DNA of 62,011 nucleotides from contig JANWZA010000048.1 in NCBI GenBank assembly GCA_025054775.1, positions 1 through 62,011 on the forward strand. Direction: 5' to 3'. Position numbers and translations under genes: made by a program. Below, in pieces: positions 1 through 8,531 of the stretch (position 1 is its first letter; each line of letters starts with the position of its first letter). Below the pieces are notes generated by a model. That model was not told where the DNA came from, searched no databases, and worked only from the letters and a program-made list of their open reading frames with translations. Origin of the DNA: Microscillaceae bacterium (GTDB lineage: Bacteria > Bacteroidota > Bacteroidia > Cytophagales > Microscillaceae).

Positions 1-899
1 TTTTGTTTTACAAGGGCTTCTTGAATGGTTTGCAACTCCTCCATGTTTTGGCGTAACTCTTCTTCTGAAGCTAACAACTGATTACTTTGTGATGTTAGAA
101 GTTCATTTTGGTTTTTCAGTAATTCTTGCGAGGTTTCTAACTCTTCTAAATTTTGGCGTAGTTCTTCTTCAGAGGCTGTTAATTTTTCATTGTAAATAAG
201 TATTTCCCTTACATATTTCTCCATACGTTTGATAGCAGGTTTGAATATCAATAAAGCCTCTAAAAGCAAAGTTATTAGTGTAATACACATAAGTAGGATT
301 TCTATGGTACGCAAACTATTTACCTTGCTTTTAGCCACAGTTTCATACATTCCTACAATTTCATTCATGATTTTGAGAAAATTCCCTTCATTTTCTAATA
401 AAACTTTCAAATATGGTTCAATAGAGGCATTAATATCATTTTTTTTAATGGCTATTACTTGATAACTTGCCTCTACCATAGTGATATGGTAAGGATTAAG
501 TCTAAGAAATATTTGCTTAATACTATCAGTATTAGCATCAGGAGGAAGTTTCAAATCTTTATCGCCTTTTTGTAACCCTTTATGTGATTTTTCCCATAAC
601 TTTAATGAGGCTTCAAGTTCGGTGAGTGCTTTCTGTAAAACTGTATTCTCTTGGCGACCATTTAAAATCAACACGTTTTTCACAATTCGTTGGCTTAACA
701 TTCTTTGCCTACCAGCTATATTTACCACCGTTCCATCAGTTTCTTGCTTTTCAAGGGCTTGCTGTATAAGATACTGACTAAATAGGGTGAGAAGAGCTAT
801 TACACTTAAAGCAATAACATAGGATATTGATAACTTCCTTATTGAGATATCTGTGTTTTGCACATAGTTATAGTTAAACGAGGAATACCACATAAGCAT
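1..899 (-). CDS. PilJ-type membrane sensor protein, N-terminal part (cut by window edge)
   Basis: Reading the minus strand from the ATG at 897-899 gives about 299 codons with no stop, running off the left edge. A first membrane segment (about residues 27-45) is followed by VNIAGRQRMLSQRI, the hallmark of the PilJ/NarX-like extracytoplasmic sensor domain. A helical region then leads to a second membrane segment (about 205-225) and a long coiled coil. The coiled coil holds two near-copies of a segment beginning ASEEELRQN. The family architecture predicts a downstream PAS/GAF plus histidine-kinase or phosphatase output, but the missing part cannot be seen. It is divergent from the downstream fbp gene across about 460 bp. 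The sensor domain is confident; the output domain is unknown. Confidence 0.8.
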   Translation of the reverse strand, partial: MLMWYSSFNYNYVQNTDISIRKLSISYVIALSVIALLTLFSQYLIQQALEKQETDGTVVNIAGRQRMLSQRIVKNVLILNGRQENTVLQKALTELEASLKLWEKSHKGLQKGDKDLKLPPDANTDSIKQIFLRLNPYHITMVEASYQVIAIKKNDINASIEPYLKVLLENEGNFLKIMNEIVGMYETVAKSKVNSLRTIEILLMCITLITLLLEALLIFKPAIKRMEKYVREILIYNEKLTASEEELRQNLEELETSQELLKNQNELLTSQSNQLLASEEELRQNMEELQTIQEALVKQ

Positions 900-1248
900 T
901 TTATAAAGATACTAAAAATAATAATGTCTGACTGAAATGCAAAGTAAAAAATGTTAAGAACAAAAAAATCTACCAACCGTTCTTGCATTATCAAGTTCAA
1001 ATTAAATTTGATAGGTAATTAGCCCAAACACTATCAGAATAGGAAACTAGACAAATCCAGGCATTTTTACATTACTAATAACTCTAAATATCCAACAATT
1101 ATTTTGATGAAAAAGTAAGCAATTCTCTTTCCAAAGGAAGATAAAGAAGATAAAAGTACAGGTTTTTTGTTTCTTTTTTCAAATTTTTCATTTTGTTTGT
1201 TACAAAATAGTAATTATTCTCATAGCTGATACTTAAATTTTTTCATAG

Positions 1249-1266
1249 TTAGCGAAAGTTCGCTAA
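1249..1266. promoter_or_regulatory. Operator-like perfect palindrome upstream of fbp
   Basis: TTAGCGAA-AG-TTCGCTAA is a perfect inverted repeat with 8-bp arms and a 2-bp centre. It stands out in this AT-rich gap by its GC content. It lies 2 bp before the predicted -33 element of the fbp promoter, where an activator or repressor would bind. The regulator is not identified. Confidence 0.5.
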
Positions 1267-1268
1267 AA

Positions 1269-1301
1269 TTTGGATTTGATTATTTTTTTTCACTAATTTT
1301 G
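1269..1301 (+). promoter_or_regulatory. Predicted Bacteroidota-type promoter for fbp
   Basis: TTTG at 1269-1272 and TAATTTTG at 1294-1301 are separated by 21 bp. This matches the Bacteroidota TTTG / TAnnTTTG arrangement. The -7 element is about 60 bp before the fbp start codon. Confidence 0.55.
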
Positions 1302-1361
1302 AAATCCTATTTTTACCAATTTATTACCTAAAAAAATTTAACAAATTTATTCTTTGTATTT

Positions 1362-2378
1362 ATGAATCCAGAAATAGCCCTTAGAATAGCCCTACCCATA
1401 GGCACGACTTTAGACCGCTTTATCCAACAAAAACAAGAGCAGTTTCCTTTTGCTACAGGTGAACTTTCACAATTACTGCGCGATATTGCCTTAGCAAGTA
1501 AAATTGTAAACCGAGAAATTAACCGAGCAGGGTTGCTAGATATTGTAGGTTCGTTTGGTACGCAAAATGTGCAAGGAGAAGAGCAAAAGAAACTAGATGT
1601 TATAGCAAATGTTCGCTTTATCCGTGCCTTAAAGAACGGGCGCGAAGCCTGCGGAATTATCTCTGAAGAAGAGGAGGATTTGATTGATACAGGCAACTAT
1701 AACGGCAAATACGTAATTGCCATAGACCCTTTAGACGGCTCATCTAACATTGATGTTAATGTTTCAGTAGGTACTATCTTTTCTATTTATCGCCGTCGCT
1801 CCCCTATCGGTACAGAAGTACAAGCCGAAGACCTTTTACAACGCGGAGTAGACCAAGTAGCTGCAGGATATATAATTTATGGCTCTTCTACGATGCTTGT
1901 TTATACCACAGGCTATGGGGTGAATGGCTTTACCTATGAGCCTTCTCTTGGAGAGTATATTCTTTCGCATACTAATATTCAGATGCCCGAAGAGGGGACT
2001 ATCTACTCCTGTAACGAAGGACAATACCATGAGTACTTTGCTGCAGACCGAGCTTATATTGATTATTGCCGAGAGCAAAAATATAAAACGCGTTACATTG
2101 GCTCTATGGTAGCTGATTTCCATCGTAACTTACTTAAAGGAGGTATATTCTTTTACCCTGCTACGCAGAGTGCAAAAAAAGGAAAACTTCGCCTTATGCA
2201 TGAATGTAATGCCATGGCTTTCATTGCCGAGCAGGCAGGTGGAAAAGCTACTGACGGCAAGCAAAGAATCTTAGAAATTACCCCTACCCACTACCACCAA
2301 CGTACACCATTTTATGTTGGCTCAAAAAAAATGGTAGAAAAAGTAGAGCAATTCATTAAACAATTTGCACAAGAATAA
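1362..2378 (+). CDS. fbp: Fructose-1,6-bisphosphatase, class I
   Basis: This enzyme hydrolyses fructose 1,6-bisphosphate to fructose 6-phosphate in gluconeogenesis, in the cytoplasm. The 338-residue protein has the usual family length. The metal and catalytic signature [10 protein letters not shown] begins at about residue 122, preceded by the acidic SEEEEDLID segment that supplies further metal ligands. The sugar-binding region [20 protein letters not shown] lies near the C-terminus. The ATG at 1362 places the family N-terminus correctly, about 60 bp after a good promoter. A MaoC-like gene follows after 32 bp and may be co-transcribed. The palindrome next to the promoter suggests carbon-dependent control (inference). 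Confidence 0.96.
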   Translation: MNPEIALRIALPIGTTLDRFIQQKQEQFPFATGELSQLLRDIALASKIVNREINRAGLLDIVGSFGTQNVQGEEQKKLDVIANVRFIRALKNGREACGIISEEEEDLIDTGNYNGKYVIAIDPLDGSSNIDVNVSVGTIFSIYRRRSPIGTEVQAEDLLQRGVDQVAAGYIIYGSSTMLVYTTGYGVNGFTYEPSLGEYILSHTNIQMPEEGTIYSCNEGQYHEYFAADRAYIDYCREQKYKTRYIGSMVADFHRNLLKGGIFFYPATQSAKKGKLRLMHECNAMAFIAEQAGGKATDGKQRILEITPTHYHQRTPFYVGSKKMVEKVEQFIKQFAQE

Positions 2379-2410
2379 AACACTACGAACTTTAACATAC
2401 TCATAACATT

Positions 2411-2866
2411 ATGAAAATATTTAATAATGCTCAAGAACTTAAAGAGGCTGTAGGACAAGAAATTGGCACAAGCAACTGGCTACTTATTACTCAAGAACGA
2501 ATAAATGATTTTGCCAAAGCCACCGAAGATTTTCAATGGATACACATAGATGAAGAGCGAGCCAAAAAGGAACTTCCCTGGAGCAGTACGATTGCCCATG
2601 GATTTCTTACACTTTCTTTAGCTCCTAAATTTATGTACGAACTCTACGAAGTAAAAAATACCAAAATGGCACTTAACTACGGTACAAACAAAGTTCGATT
2701 CACTTCGCCTGTGCCTGTAGGGAGCTATATCCGTATGAAAGCCGTATTGAGCCAAGTAGAGGAAGTTGAGAGTGGCATACAAATCACTATGACACTCACC
2801 TTTGAACGACAAGGACAAGAAAAACCCGTATGTGTAGCAGAAATGTTATCAAGATTTTATTTTTGA
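2411..2866 (+). CDS. MaoC-like (R)-specific enoyl-CoA hydratase / hot-dog dehydratase
   Basis: The 151-residue protein is a single hot-dog domain of the MaoC/NodN type. It carries the expected FAKATEDFQWIHIDEERA segment, whose Asp and His correspond to the hydratase catalytic pair, followed by STIAHGFLTLSLAP. The family hydrates trans-2-enoyl-CoA, but the true substrate cannot be told from sequence; NodN-like members have an uncertain role. It lies 32 bp after fbp on the same strand, so it may share that transcript, though no metabolic link to FBPase is evident. The next gene, asnB, is convergent. Confidence 0.88.
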   Translation: MKIFNNAQELKEAVGQEIGTSNWLLITQERINDFAKATEDFQWIHIDEERAKKELPWSSTIAHGFLTLSLAPKFMYELYEVKNTKMALNYGTNKVRFTSPVPVGSYIRMKAVLSQVEEVESGIQITMTLTFERQGQEKPVCVAEMLSRFYF

Positions 2867-2976
2867 ATTTGTAGAATAAGAGTAATTATTTTAGCTATGT
2901 CAGTGTAATATACAGCCCAATAAAGAGCTAATTAGTAAAGAATGTATCATGAAATGAAAATAGCTAATCTTGGCTA

Positions 2977-4878
2977 TTACTTCAAAAAATACCGCTTATA
3001 CCACGTTTGGAATACGAGCAAAGCCCAAAGGTGAGCGTGTACGTCTTGGGGATTGTTAGAAAAAAGTTTCTTTTTGAAAGTTTTAAGAGTATCTAACTGA
3101 AAAATTTGCTGTTCTTCTATAAATTTATCAGCTAATAAATCGTCAAACAAAAGGCTTTTGAGTTCCTTTCTGAACCATTTGAGTAAAGGCACTTCAAAGC
3201 CATGTTTGGGTCTTTTGAACAACTCAGCAGGTAGCAAATCCCGAAAACTCTCTTGTAAAATGCGTTTGCGAATATGAGGTGTAATTTTGTATTCTACGGG
3301 AAGTGAAAAAACAAAATTTACTACTTGAAAATCCAAAAAGGGGTTGCGAATTTCCAAACTATTTGCCATAGACATCAAATCTATTTTCGTAAGCATATCA
3401 CCTTGCAAAACGAGATGCATATCGGTATAAAACACTTGGTTCAGGTCGCCCTCTGGGGTGAGGTATTGCAAAATTTCGTGTTTACGTTGTTGGTAAATAG
3501 CTTGGTCAATTTGTGCTTGTGCCTTTGGATGAAAAAGCGTAAGTAATTCATTTTCGGGCAGGAATCCTGCCCATTGCCAATACCTTTCGGTAGGTGTCAG
3601 TTTCACACCTTCGGCAAAACGGTTCAGTTGGCGAATTTTATTCGTAAGCGGATTATTACGAGATTGGGGCAAACTTTTCCAAATTGGGGAAAATGTTTGT
3701 ACAAGTTGTGTTTTCCAATTTCGTTGCCTTGCGCGCAATTCAGCGGCGTGTTTGTTATAGCCTCCGAGCATTTCATCAGCCCCATCACCAGAAAGAGCCA
3801 CTGTTACCTTTTTGCGCGTGTGAAGGCTCAAAATATACACTGCCAAAGCAGATGAATCGGCAAAAGGCTCGTCCAAGTAAGCCAACATACCCTCTAAGCT
3901 TTCCAATAAATCTTGATTAGAGAGCGAAAAAACGGTGTGGTTGGTCTTAAATTTTTTGGCTACTAATTGAGCATAGTGCGTTTCGTCAAAAAAAGGCTCA
4001 TCGCGGTAGCCAATAGAAAAAGTATTCAGTTGAGGTACAAACTGACTTGCCAAAGCCGTAACCACAGACGAGTCAATGCCTCCGCTCAAAAAACAACCCA
4101 AAGGCACATCAGCCACTAACCTACGCTCTACGGCATCAGTAAGCAGTTGCACAAATTTTCTTTGAGCCTCAAGATAAGAAATTAGATTTTCTGCGGGATT
4201 TACCATAGGGATTTGGTAATATTTCTCTGTCTTCTGTTCGCGTTTTTTTACTTTGAGCCAAGTTCCTGCAGGTAATTTTCGCACATTTTTCAAAATACTG
4301 TATGGTTGAGGAATGTAATTGAATTGGAAATATTGTGCCACGCTCACCCAGTCTAATTCTTTGGGAATACCATAACTCAAAATGGCTTTCATTTCAGAGG
4401 CAAAAATAAATTTGTCCTCGTCCTCGTAAATAAGCAGAGGCTTTACACCATATCTATCGCGAGCTAAAAACAATTCTTCGGTCTGTTGGTCATAAATTGC
4501 GAAGGCAAAAAAGCCATTCAATTTAGGCAAAAATTGTTCTTTTTCTGCTATGAAACCTTTAAGCAAAACTTCGGTATCGGAGTTTGAAAAAAAGCTAATC
4601 CCCTGATTTTCAAGTTCTCTTCGTAAAGCTTTGAAGTTAAAAATTTCACCATTAAAGACAATTGTGTATCTTCCTGACTCATCTTTCATAGGTTGGTTTG
4701 CCTGTGGGTTAAGGTCGATAATTGCCAAACGCGTATGCCCCAAATGCACAAAGTAGTGCAAATCTGTATTTTGCCTATCAGGACCTCGTTTTGAGAGCGT
4801 TTGCAAGGCTTGGTTTAGCTTTACGGCATGAAACCTACCGATTTCATTGTAGGCATATAGCCCTGTGATACCACACAT
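2977..4878 (-). CDS. asnB: Asparagine synthase (glutamine-hydrolysing)
   Basis: This enzyme makes asparagine from aspartate, ATP and glutamine. The start at 4878 is chosen because it gives MCGITGLYAY, exposing Cys2 as the N-terminal nucleophile of the class II glutaminase. The open frame extends 56 codons further upstream but that would bury the Cys. Glutaminase signatures RLAIIDL, NGEIFNF and SDTEVLLKGF are present. The synthetase domain has the PP-loop FLSGGIDSSVV. The 633 residues match AsnB (about 550-640). CAAAAGTA at 4941-4948 on the plus strand reads as a -7 element on the minus strand, 63 bp before the start. A weak hairpin overlaps the stop codon. Confidence 0.93.
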   Translation of the reverse strand: MCGITGLYAYNEIGRFHAVKLNQALQTLSKRGPDRQNTDLHYFVHLGHTRLAIIDLNPQANQPMKDESGRYTIVFNGEIFNFKALRRELENQGISFFSNSDTEVLLKGFIAEKEQFLPKLNGFFAFAIYDQQTEELFLARDRYGVKPLLIYEDEDKFIFASEMKAILSYGIPKELDWVSVAQYFQFNYIPQPYSILKNVRKLPAGTWLKVKKREQKTEKYYQIPMVNPAENLISYLEAQRKFVQLLTDAVERRLVADVPLGCFLSGGIDSSVVTALASQFVPQLNTFSIGYRDEPFFDETHYAQLVAKKFKTNHTVFSLSNQDLLESLEGMLAYLDEPFADSSALAVYILSLHTRKKVTVALSGDGADEMLGGYNKHAAELRARQRNWKTQLVQTFSPIWKSLPQSRNNPLTNKIRQLNRFAEGVKLTPTERYWQWAGFLPENELLTLFHPKAQAQIDQAIYQQRKHEILQYLTPEGDLNQVFYTDMHLVLQGDMLTKIDLMSMANSLEIRNPFLDFQVVNFVFSLPVEYKITPHIRKRILQESFRDLLPAELFKRPKHGFEVPLLKWFRKELKSLLFDDLLADKFIEEQQIFQLDTLKTFKKKLFSNNPQDVHAHLWALLVFQTWYKRYFLK

Positions 4879-5022
4879 AAGAAGTTGATTTAAAAATGAA
4901 TAATGCAAGCTGGCTAGCTTTTTTAGCCCACTTTGCTTTGCAAAAGTAATAAAAAAACAGAAGTGTATAAGCTTGCATTCACTGTGGCTATAGCAAAAGT
5001 GGATAACGGTTATTTTTTGTGG

Positions 5023-5142
5023 CCGTTTCTTTTGCTTTTGAACCAAGCGAAAAGGGCAAACAAACTTTGCAGGGCTTTGTTAGCATTTTCAATACTTCGC
5101 ACTAAACCTTTAAGGGTTTACCCTTTCAATCTCTAATGCAAT
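5023..5142. repeat. Dispersed intergenic repeat, copy A
   Basis: This is one of three related intergenic sequences in the window. They share a CTTTTGC-rich left hairpin, a GGGCTTTG segment, a short palindromic stem and the right end ccctttcaat-c-ctaatgc. Here the stem is AAACC...GGTTT (5104-5119). Copies B and C use different bases in the stem but keep the pairing. Confidence 0.6.
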
Positions 5143-5501
5143 TTTTGGCTTTTTGCTTAATCACGATTATCATTTAATACAACCATAAAAATTACAAATC
5201 TGCTTTCACTATCTCAATAAAGTTAAACAGACTTTTAACATATGGTAAAAGTAGGAAATGCTTAACTAAGCAAGTTTTTTGTAACTTTTTTTGAATAAGC
5301 ACAAAGCCTGGAGAGAAGCAATAACTGACCTAATAAGATCAACTTTTGATTACATAGAGTTGTGTAGATAAATCCATATGCTATATACTCAAATACTTAA
5401 AAAGCCTATTGTAAACCTAATTACTTAACTTTGTCAAGACGTCAAAATTCAGCAAATCAATACCCCCTTTACTTGTATGCTACCTTTGGCTTTTTTCTTT
5501 T

Positions 5502-5596
5502 TTATTCCCTTTTGACGTGTAAAATTAATATAGTTGCATAATCAATGATTTATTGCAACTAAAAACACACAATAACATTACCTCAAAAGGGAATAA
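5502..5596. repeat. 95-bp element with perfect 14-bp inverted ends
   Basis: TTATTCCCTTTTGA (5502-5515) and its exact reverse complement (5583-5596) enclose a second inverted repeat, AGTTGCA (5532-5538) / TGCAACT (5554-5560). Neither side is followed by a clear run of T in the direction of transcription, so it does not look like a simple terminator. It could be a MITE-like remnant or a structured RNA. Confidence 0.45.
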
Positions 5597-5621
5597 GTAA
5601 TTTGAATCTAAGCTAAACCAT

Positions 5622-5939
5622 TTAGTAGGTAGGAATACTGTTATCAACTTCGCGAGCGTATGCTAAAATACCTCCTTTGAGATTGTAGAGATTATCAAAG
5701 CCAAAGTTAGCTTCTAATTGGAGAATAGCATTCGCACTTCTAGCACCACTTCGGCAGTGAATGATTACGGGTTTGTCTCGGGCGATTTTGTCTACATTCT
5801 GCAGAATAGTACCTACGGGGATAAGCTGCGCTCCTAGCGTGGCAATTTCAGCTTCGTAAGGTTCGCGCACGTCAATCAGCTGAAAATCAGCTTTCTCATC
5901 CATCATTTTTTTTAGTTCTTGTACTGTAATCTCTTTCAT
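5622..5939 (-). CDS. Rhodanese-like domain protein
   Basis: The 105-residue protein is a single rhodanese domain. The start VQELKKMMDEKADFQLIDVREPYE is typical, and the active-site loop is CRSGARS with the persulfide-forming Cys. Such proteins carry sulfane sulfur or deliver it to acceptors, in the cytoplasm; no signal peptide is seen. CAAAAGTA at 5987-5994 reads as a -7 element on the minus strand, so it probably has its own promoter although ruvX lies upstream on the same strand with 108 bp between. It could relate to the distant SQR/SoxB-like genes, but nothing in the local context shows this. Confidence 0.9.
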   Translation of the reverse strand: MKEITVQELKKMMDEKADFQLIDVREPYEAEIATLGAQLIPVGTILQNVDKIARDKPVIIHCRSGARSANAILQLEANFGFDNLYNLKGGILAYAREVDNSIPTY

Positions 5940-6047
5940 GGGATTTTCTTAAGCCGAAAAGAAATATTTATTTCAAAATCTACTTACAAAAGTACAAAAA
6001 ACTATCAAATTGACTCAAATATACTTGTATTTTTTCAGAAGAAATTT

Positions 6048-6482
6048 TTAGGCTAATTCTAAAGATGCTCCGTTGTTCTTCTGTTCCAAAAAAGTTTGCA
6101 GGATAAGCGAGGCACTTATTTTGTCTAAATTTTCCTTTTTTTGGCGTTGCTTTTTTTTACTTCCTGCCTGTATCATTGCTTGTACTGCCATTTTAGAAGT
6201 AAATCGTTCATCTACCCAATAGATCGGGATGTGTGGAAATTTTGCCTTTATTCGTTGGATAAATCTTTGAATAGTAGGAATAATGTCAGTTTGGGTATTA
6301 TCTAAATGCAAAGGTTTACCTATGACAATTGCACTTAAAGATTCTTTTTGAGCGTAATTTTCTAAATAAGCTAATAAATTAGCAGTAGGTATAGCTTCTA
6401 ACGGAGTAGCAATAATTTGTAACTTATCGGTTACGGCTAATCCGCATCGTTTTTCTCCGAAATCTATGGCTAAAATTCGCAT
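6048..6482 (-). CDS. ruvX: Putative pre-16S rRNA nuclease / Holliday-junction resolvase-like protein
   Basis: The 144-residue RNase H-fold protein of the YqgF family has family-defining motifs in order: ILAIDFGEKRCGLAVTD at the N-terminus, VIGKPLHLD in the middle and WVDERFTS with the catalytic Asp/Glu. The family matures the 5' end of 16S rRNA and was first proposed as a Holliday-junction resolvase. It sits 35 bp after the carbonic anhydrase-like gene on the same strand, in a likely operon with the genes at 6518-8151. Confidence 0.92.
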   Translation of the reverse strand: MRILAIDFGEKRCGLAVTDKLQIIATPLEAIPTANLLAYLENYAQKESLSAIVIGKPLHLDNTQTDIIPTIQRFIQRIKAKFPHIPIYWVDERFTSKMAVQAMIQAGSKKKQRQKKENLDKISASLILQTFLEQKNNGASLELA

Positions 6483-6517
6483 TTTTCTTTACCTAAGAAC
6501 TTCATTTTTATTAATTT

Positions 6518-7036
6518 TCAAATATTTTCTTGGAACCAACGAGCATACATAGGATAAGTATTAGCGATGCGTTCTATTTCACTTTGGTTAAAATCGGTTG
6601 TTTTTTTGATAAATTTTGCAGGATTTCCTACCCAAACGCTATGTGGCTCTATTATTGTGCCAGGTAAAACAATCGCTCCTGCTCCAATAATTGAGCCTGT
6701 ACCTACATAGGCATTATCCATAATGATGGCACCCATGCCTACTAAAACATTATCTTCAATGGTACAACCATGCACAATAGCATTATGAGCAATAGAAACG
6801 TTATTACCGATTACTGTTTTAGCTCTTTGGTATGTAGCATGAATAACTACACCATCTTGGATATTCACTTTATTGCCTATCGTAATAGAATGAACATCGC
6901 CGCGTATTACCGCATTGAACCATACTGTGCACTCGTTGCCCATGATTACCTCTCCTATAATTGTAGCATTATCAGCGAAAAAACAATTTTCGCCCCAAAC
7001 AGGAGAGATTCCACGAACCGATTTGATAAGTGCCAT
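6518..7036 (-). CDS. Gamma-carbonic anhydrase family protein
   Basis: The 172-residue protein is a left-handed beta-helix with hexapeptide repeats, for example VIGEVIMGNECTVWFNAVIRGD, followed by IQDGVVIHAT and VSIAHNAIVHGC. The three His typical of the metal site of gamma-CA/YrdA proteins are present in these segments. A short C-terminal helix (SEIERIANTYPMYARWFQE) packs on the helix as in the family. Many members bind zinc but have weak or untested carbonic anhydrase activity. It begins 17 bp after the upstream envelope gene and precedes ruvX by 35 bp. Confidence 0.9.
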   Translation of the reverse strand: MALIKSVRGISPVWGENCFFADNATIIGEVIMGNECTVWFNAVIRGDVHSITIGNKVNIQDGVVIHATYQRAKTVIGNNVSIAHNAIVHGCTIEDNVLVGMGAIIMDNAYVGTGSIIGAGAIVLPGTIIEPHSVWVGNPAKFIKKTTDFNQSEIERIANTYPMYARWFQENI

Positions 7037-7053
7037 ATTAGTAGAGGAATTTT

Positions 7054-8151
7054 TTATCTAACGGGAATATGAAAGCCAAAATAAGGAAAACCAAACACTG
7101 AGTTATCGCTATCAGCAATACGCGCAAGCGAAATATCAAAATGTAACTTCCTACCCAAAAAGCGAAAACCTAGTAAGCCCAAAGTAAGGTTATCAGATAA
7201 ACTACGTGGGTTTACATGCCCAAATTCTCCTAAAAGCAACGTTTTACATCCTATGCGAGCAGTACCTCCAAAGCGGAGTGTAGTAATTAGTTCGCCAGGA
7301 GTCATAACGCCTATACCTGCCCCTAAAGAAAAGTGATAGTCAGGATTTCCGAAGGTAAAAATAGGTTCAGCTAAACCTGCTACGCCGCTATCAGAACGCC
7401 TTCCTATAATAAAAAGTGAAGAGATGCTCATTGCTAATACGGCTCGGTTTTCATACATCTCTTTTACCTTCTTTAAGGGCAAACTATATTTCAAATTAGC
7501 ACCAAGCACCCCCCAGCCTAAGAAAAAAGCACTTATAGTTTCTGTACCAATTCCTACGCTAAGGTTATCAGTAACACCATACTGCAAACTCAAAAAACTA
7601 TATTGTGATTTACTCATAATCTGTTCCCGTTTGATTGGGAAAGCACTTTGCCGTAGGAAATACATATACTCTGTTTCAGAAGGAAACCAGTATTTGCCAT
7701 TTTTAATTCTATCAGGGGAAACGATAAGCACTTTTTCCAGCACTTCGCGCCTTACTTCTGTCTTGTTTTGTGATTTGGCTATAATTCTGCCGTTGATTGC
7801 TTCTATCAAAACAACACGTGCCTTATCAAAATCTACTAGAGCACCTACCATTTCATGACGGTTGTAAAATCGCAAATAAACACAAGGCTGAGCAATTAGT
7901 TCTTTGGTCAAACTGTTTTTTTGTACTTTAATTTCTCCAAATAAGTCAGTGTAAAGTATTTCCTCATTGTTAGTTTCTTCCAAAACGTATCCTGAGCAAA
8001 CATTTCCATTTTGAAGGGTAAATCGGTAGAATGGTCTTTTGTTGATAATATTAGTTGTTTCTTGTTCAAAAACGATTTGAGCAGGGAGTATAGAAATTGA
8101 GCTAAACAAAAATATTAAGCATATACCCAACACAACTGATTTAGAAAGCAT
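7054..8151 (-). CDS. Envelope protein of unknown function, SH3/LSm-like N-domain plus barrel-like C-domain
   Basis: I do not recognise a named family. The 365-residue protein starts with a signal peptide (hydrophobic residues 5-23, ending LPAQ). Residues about 40-75 (FTLQNGNVCSGYVLEET..ILYTDLFGEIKVQKNSL) look like the small beta domain found in many Bacteroidota envelope proteins. The second half has alternating polar and aromatic strands, Gly-rich turns and an aromatic-rich end, consistent with an outer-membrane beta-barrel. It leads a compact minus-strand group with the gamma-CA-like and ruvX genes. A terminator hairpin (8197-8252) separates it from the small gene upstream. Confidence 0.75.
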   Translation of the reverse strand: MLSKSVVLGICLIFLFSSISILPAQIVFEQETTNIINKRPFYRFTLQNGNVCSGYVLEETNNEEILYTDLFGEIKVQKNSLTKELIAQPCVYLRFYNRHEMVGALVDFDKARVVLIEAINGRIIAKSQNKTEVRREVLEKVLIVSPDRIKNGKYWFPSETEYMYFLRQSAFPIKREQIMSKSQYSFLSLQYGVTDNLSVGIGTETISAFFLGWGVLGANLKYSLPLKKVKEMYENRAVLAMSISSLFIIGRRSDSGVAGLAEPIFTFGNPDYHFSLGAGIGVMTPGELITTLRFGGTARIGCKTLLLGEFGHVNPRSLSDNLTLGLLGFRFLGRKLHFDISLARIADSDNSVFGFPYFGFHIPVR

Positions 8152-8196
8152 AGCAAAAAACTCAAAAGAAATTAGGATTCAAAATAGAACAAAGAA

Positions 8197-8252
8197 GCAT
8201 AAATAAAAGTGCTTTTCTTTTTCTGAATGAAAAGCACTTTAGTTTATTATGC
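8197..8252 (-). terminator. Strong hairpin terminator of the small membrane-protein gene
   Basis: AAAGTGCTTTTC (8206-8217) and its exact complement (8229-8240) form a 12-bp stem with an 11-nt loop, extended by GCATAA-type flanks. On the minus strand it is followed by a T-rich tract. It lies 34 bp after the stop of the 81-codon gene, which supports that gene being real. Confidence 0.65.
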
Positions 8253-8285
8253 AAAAATGATAAAAAGCTCGTGAATAAAGAAATT

Positions 8286-8531
8286 TTAGACCTTATTTTT
8301 AATATTTCGCTCAAAAGTGAGGCAAGCTTGTTTTTTCGCTTTGTTTTTAGGTTGTTTTTTTTCAGAGGCAGGTTGCGTGCATTTAATGACTTCTGTCTTC
8401 GTTTCGCACTCTTTGGCAGGTGTATTTGTAGTAACCTCAGAGCCTCTGGCAGAGAATAACTGCCCCAAGATAGCCATAACGCAAGCTACAAACAATGAAA
8501 AAAGGACTGAAATGTTAAGTAAGCTATTCAT
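8286..8531 (-). CDS. Small single-pass membrane protein with Lys-rich tail, unknown
   Basis: The 81-residue ORF has a hydrophobic N-terminal segment (about residues 4-25), then a polar tail rich in Lys, Thr and Glu (CETKTEVIKCTQPASEKKQPKNKAKKQ). It matches no family I recognise. It is flanked by intergenic DNA and followed by a clear terminator hairpin on the same strand, which favours it over the two overlapping plus-strand frames. Its function cannot be assigned; a small envelope or regulatory peptide is possible. Confidence 0.5.
   Translation of the reverse strand: MNSLLNISVLFSLFVACVMAILGQLFSARGSEVTTNTPAKECETKTEVIKCTQPASEKKQPKNKAKKQACLTFERNIKNKV

Larger units (their letters stand above)
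900..1361. other. Divergent intergenic region before fbp
   Basis: This gap of about 460 bp separates the sensor gene (leftward) from fbp (rightward). It is AT-rich with no credible ORF. The right end holds an operator-like palindrome and a promoter, listed separately. I see no other structure in 900-1240. Confidence 0.6.
4879..5621. other. Long intergenic region between asnB and the rhodanese gene
   Basis: This 743-bp gap contains the asnB promoter, repeat copy A (5023-5142) and an inverted-repeat element (5502-5596), all listed separately. The stretch 5143-5500 is AT-rich with no credible ORF. TAACTTTG at 5426-5433 resembles a rightward -7 element but no gene follows it, so a small transcript is only a possibility. 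Confidence 0.5.

Noticed and set aside
229-462. 77-codon plus-strand frame near the left edge
   Set aside because: It is the antisense of the PilJ-type sensor gene, whose long frame runs off the window edge.
4879-5046. 56-codon N-terminal extension of asnB
   Set aside because: It would bury the catalytic N-terminal Cys2 of the glutaminase and covers the promoter element.
4933-5136. 67-codon plus-strand frame upstream of asnB
   Set aside because: It reads through repeat copy A and the asnB promoter region.
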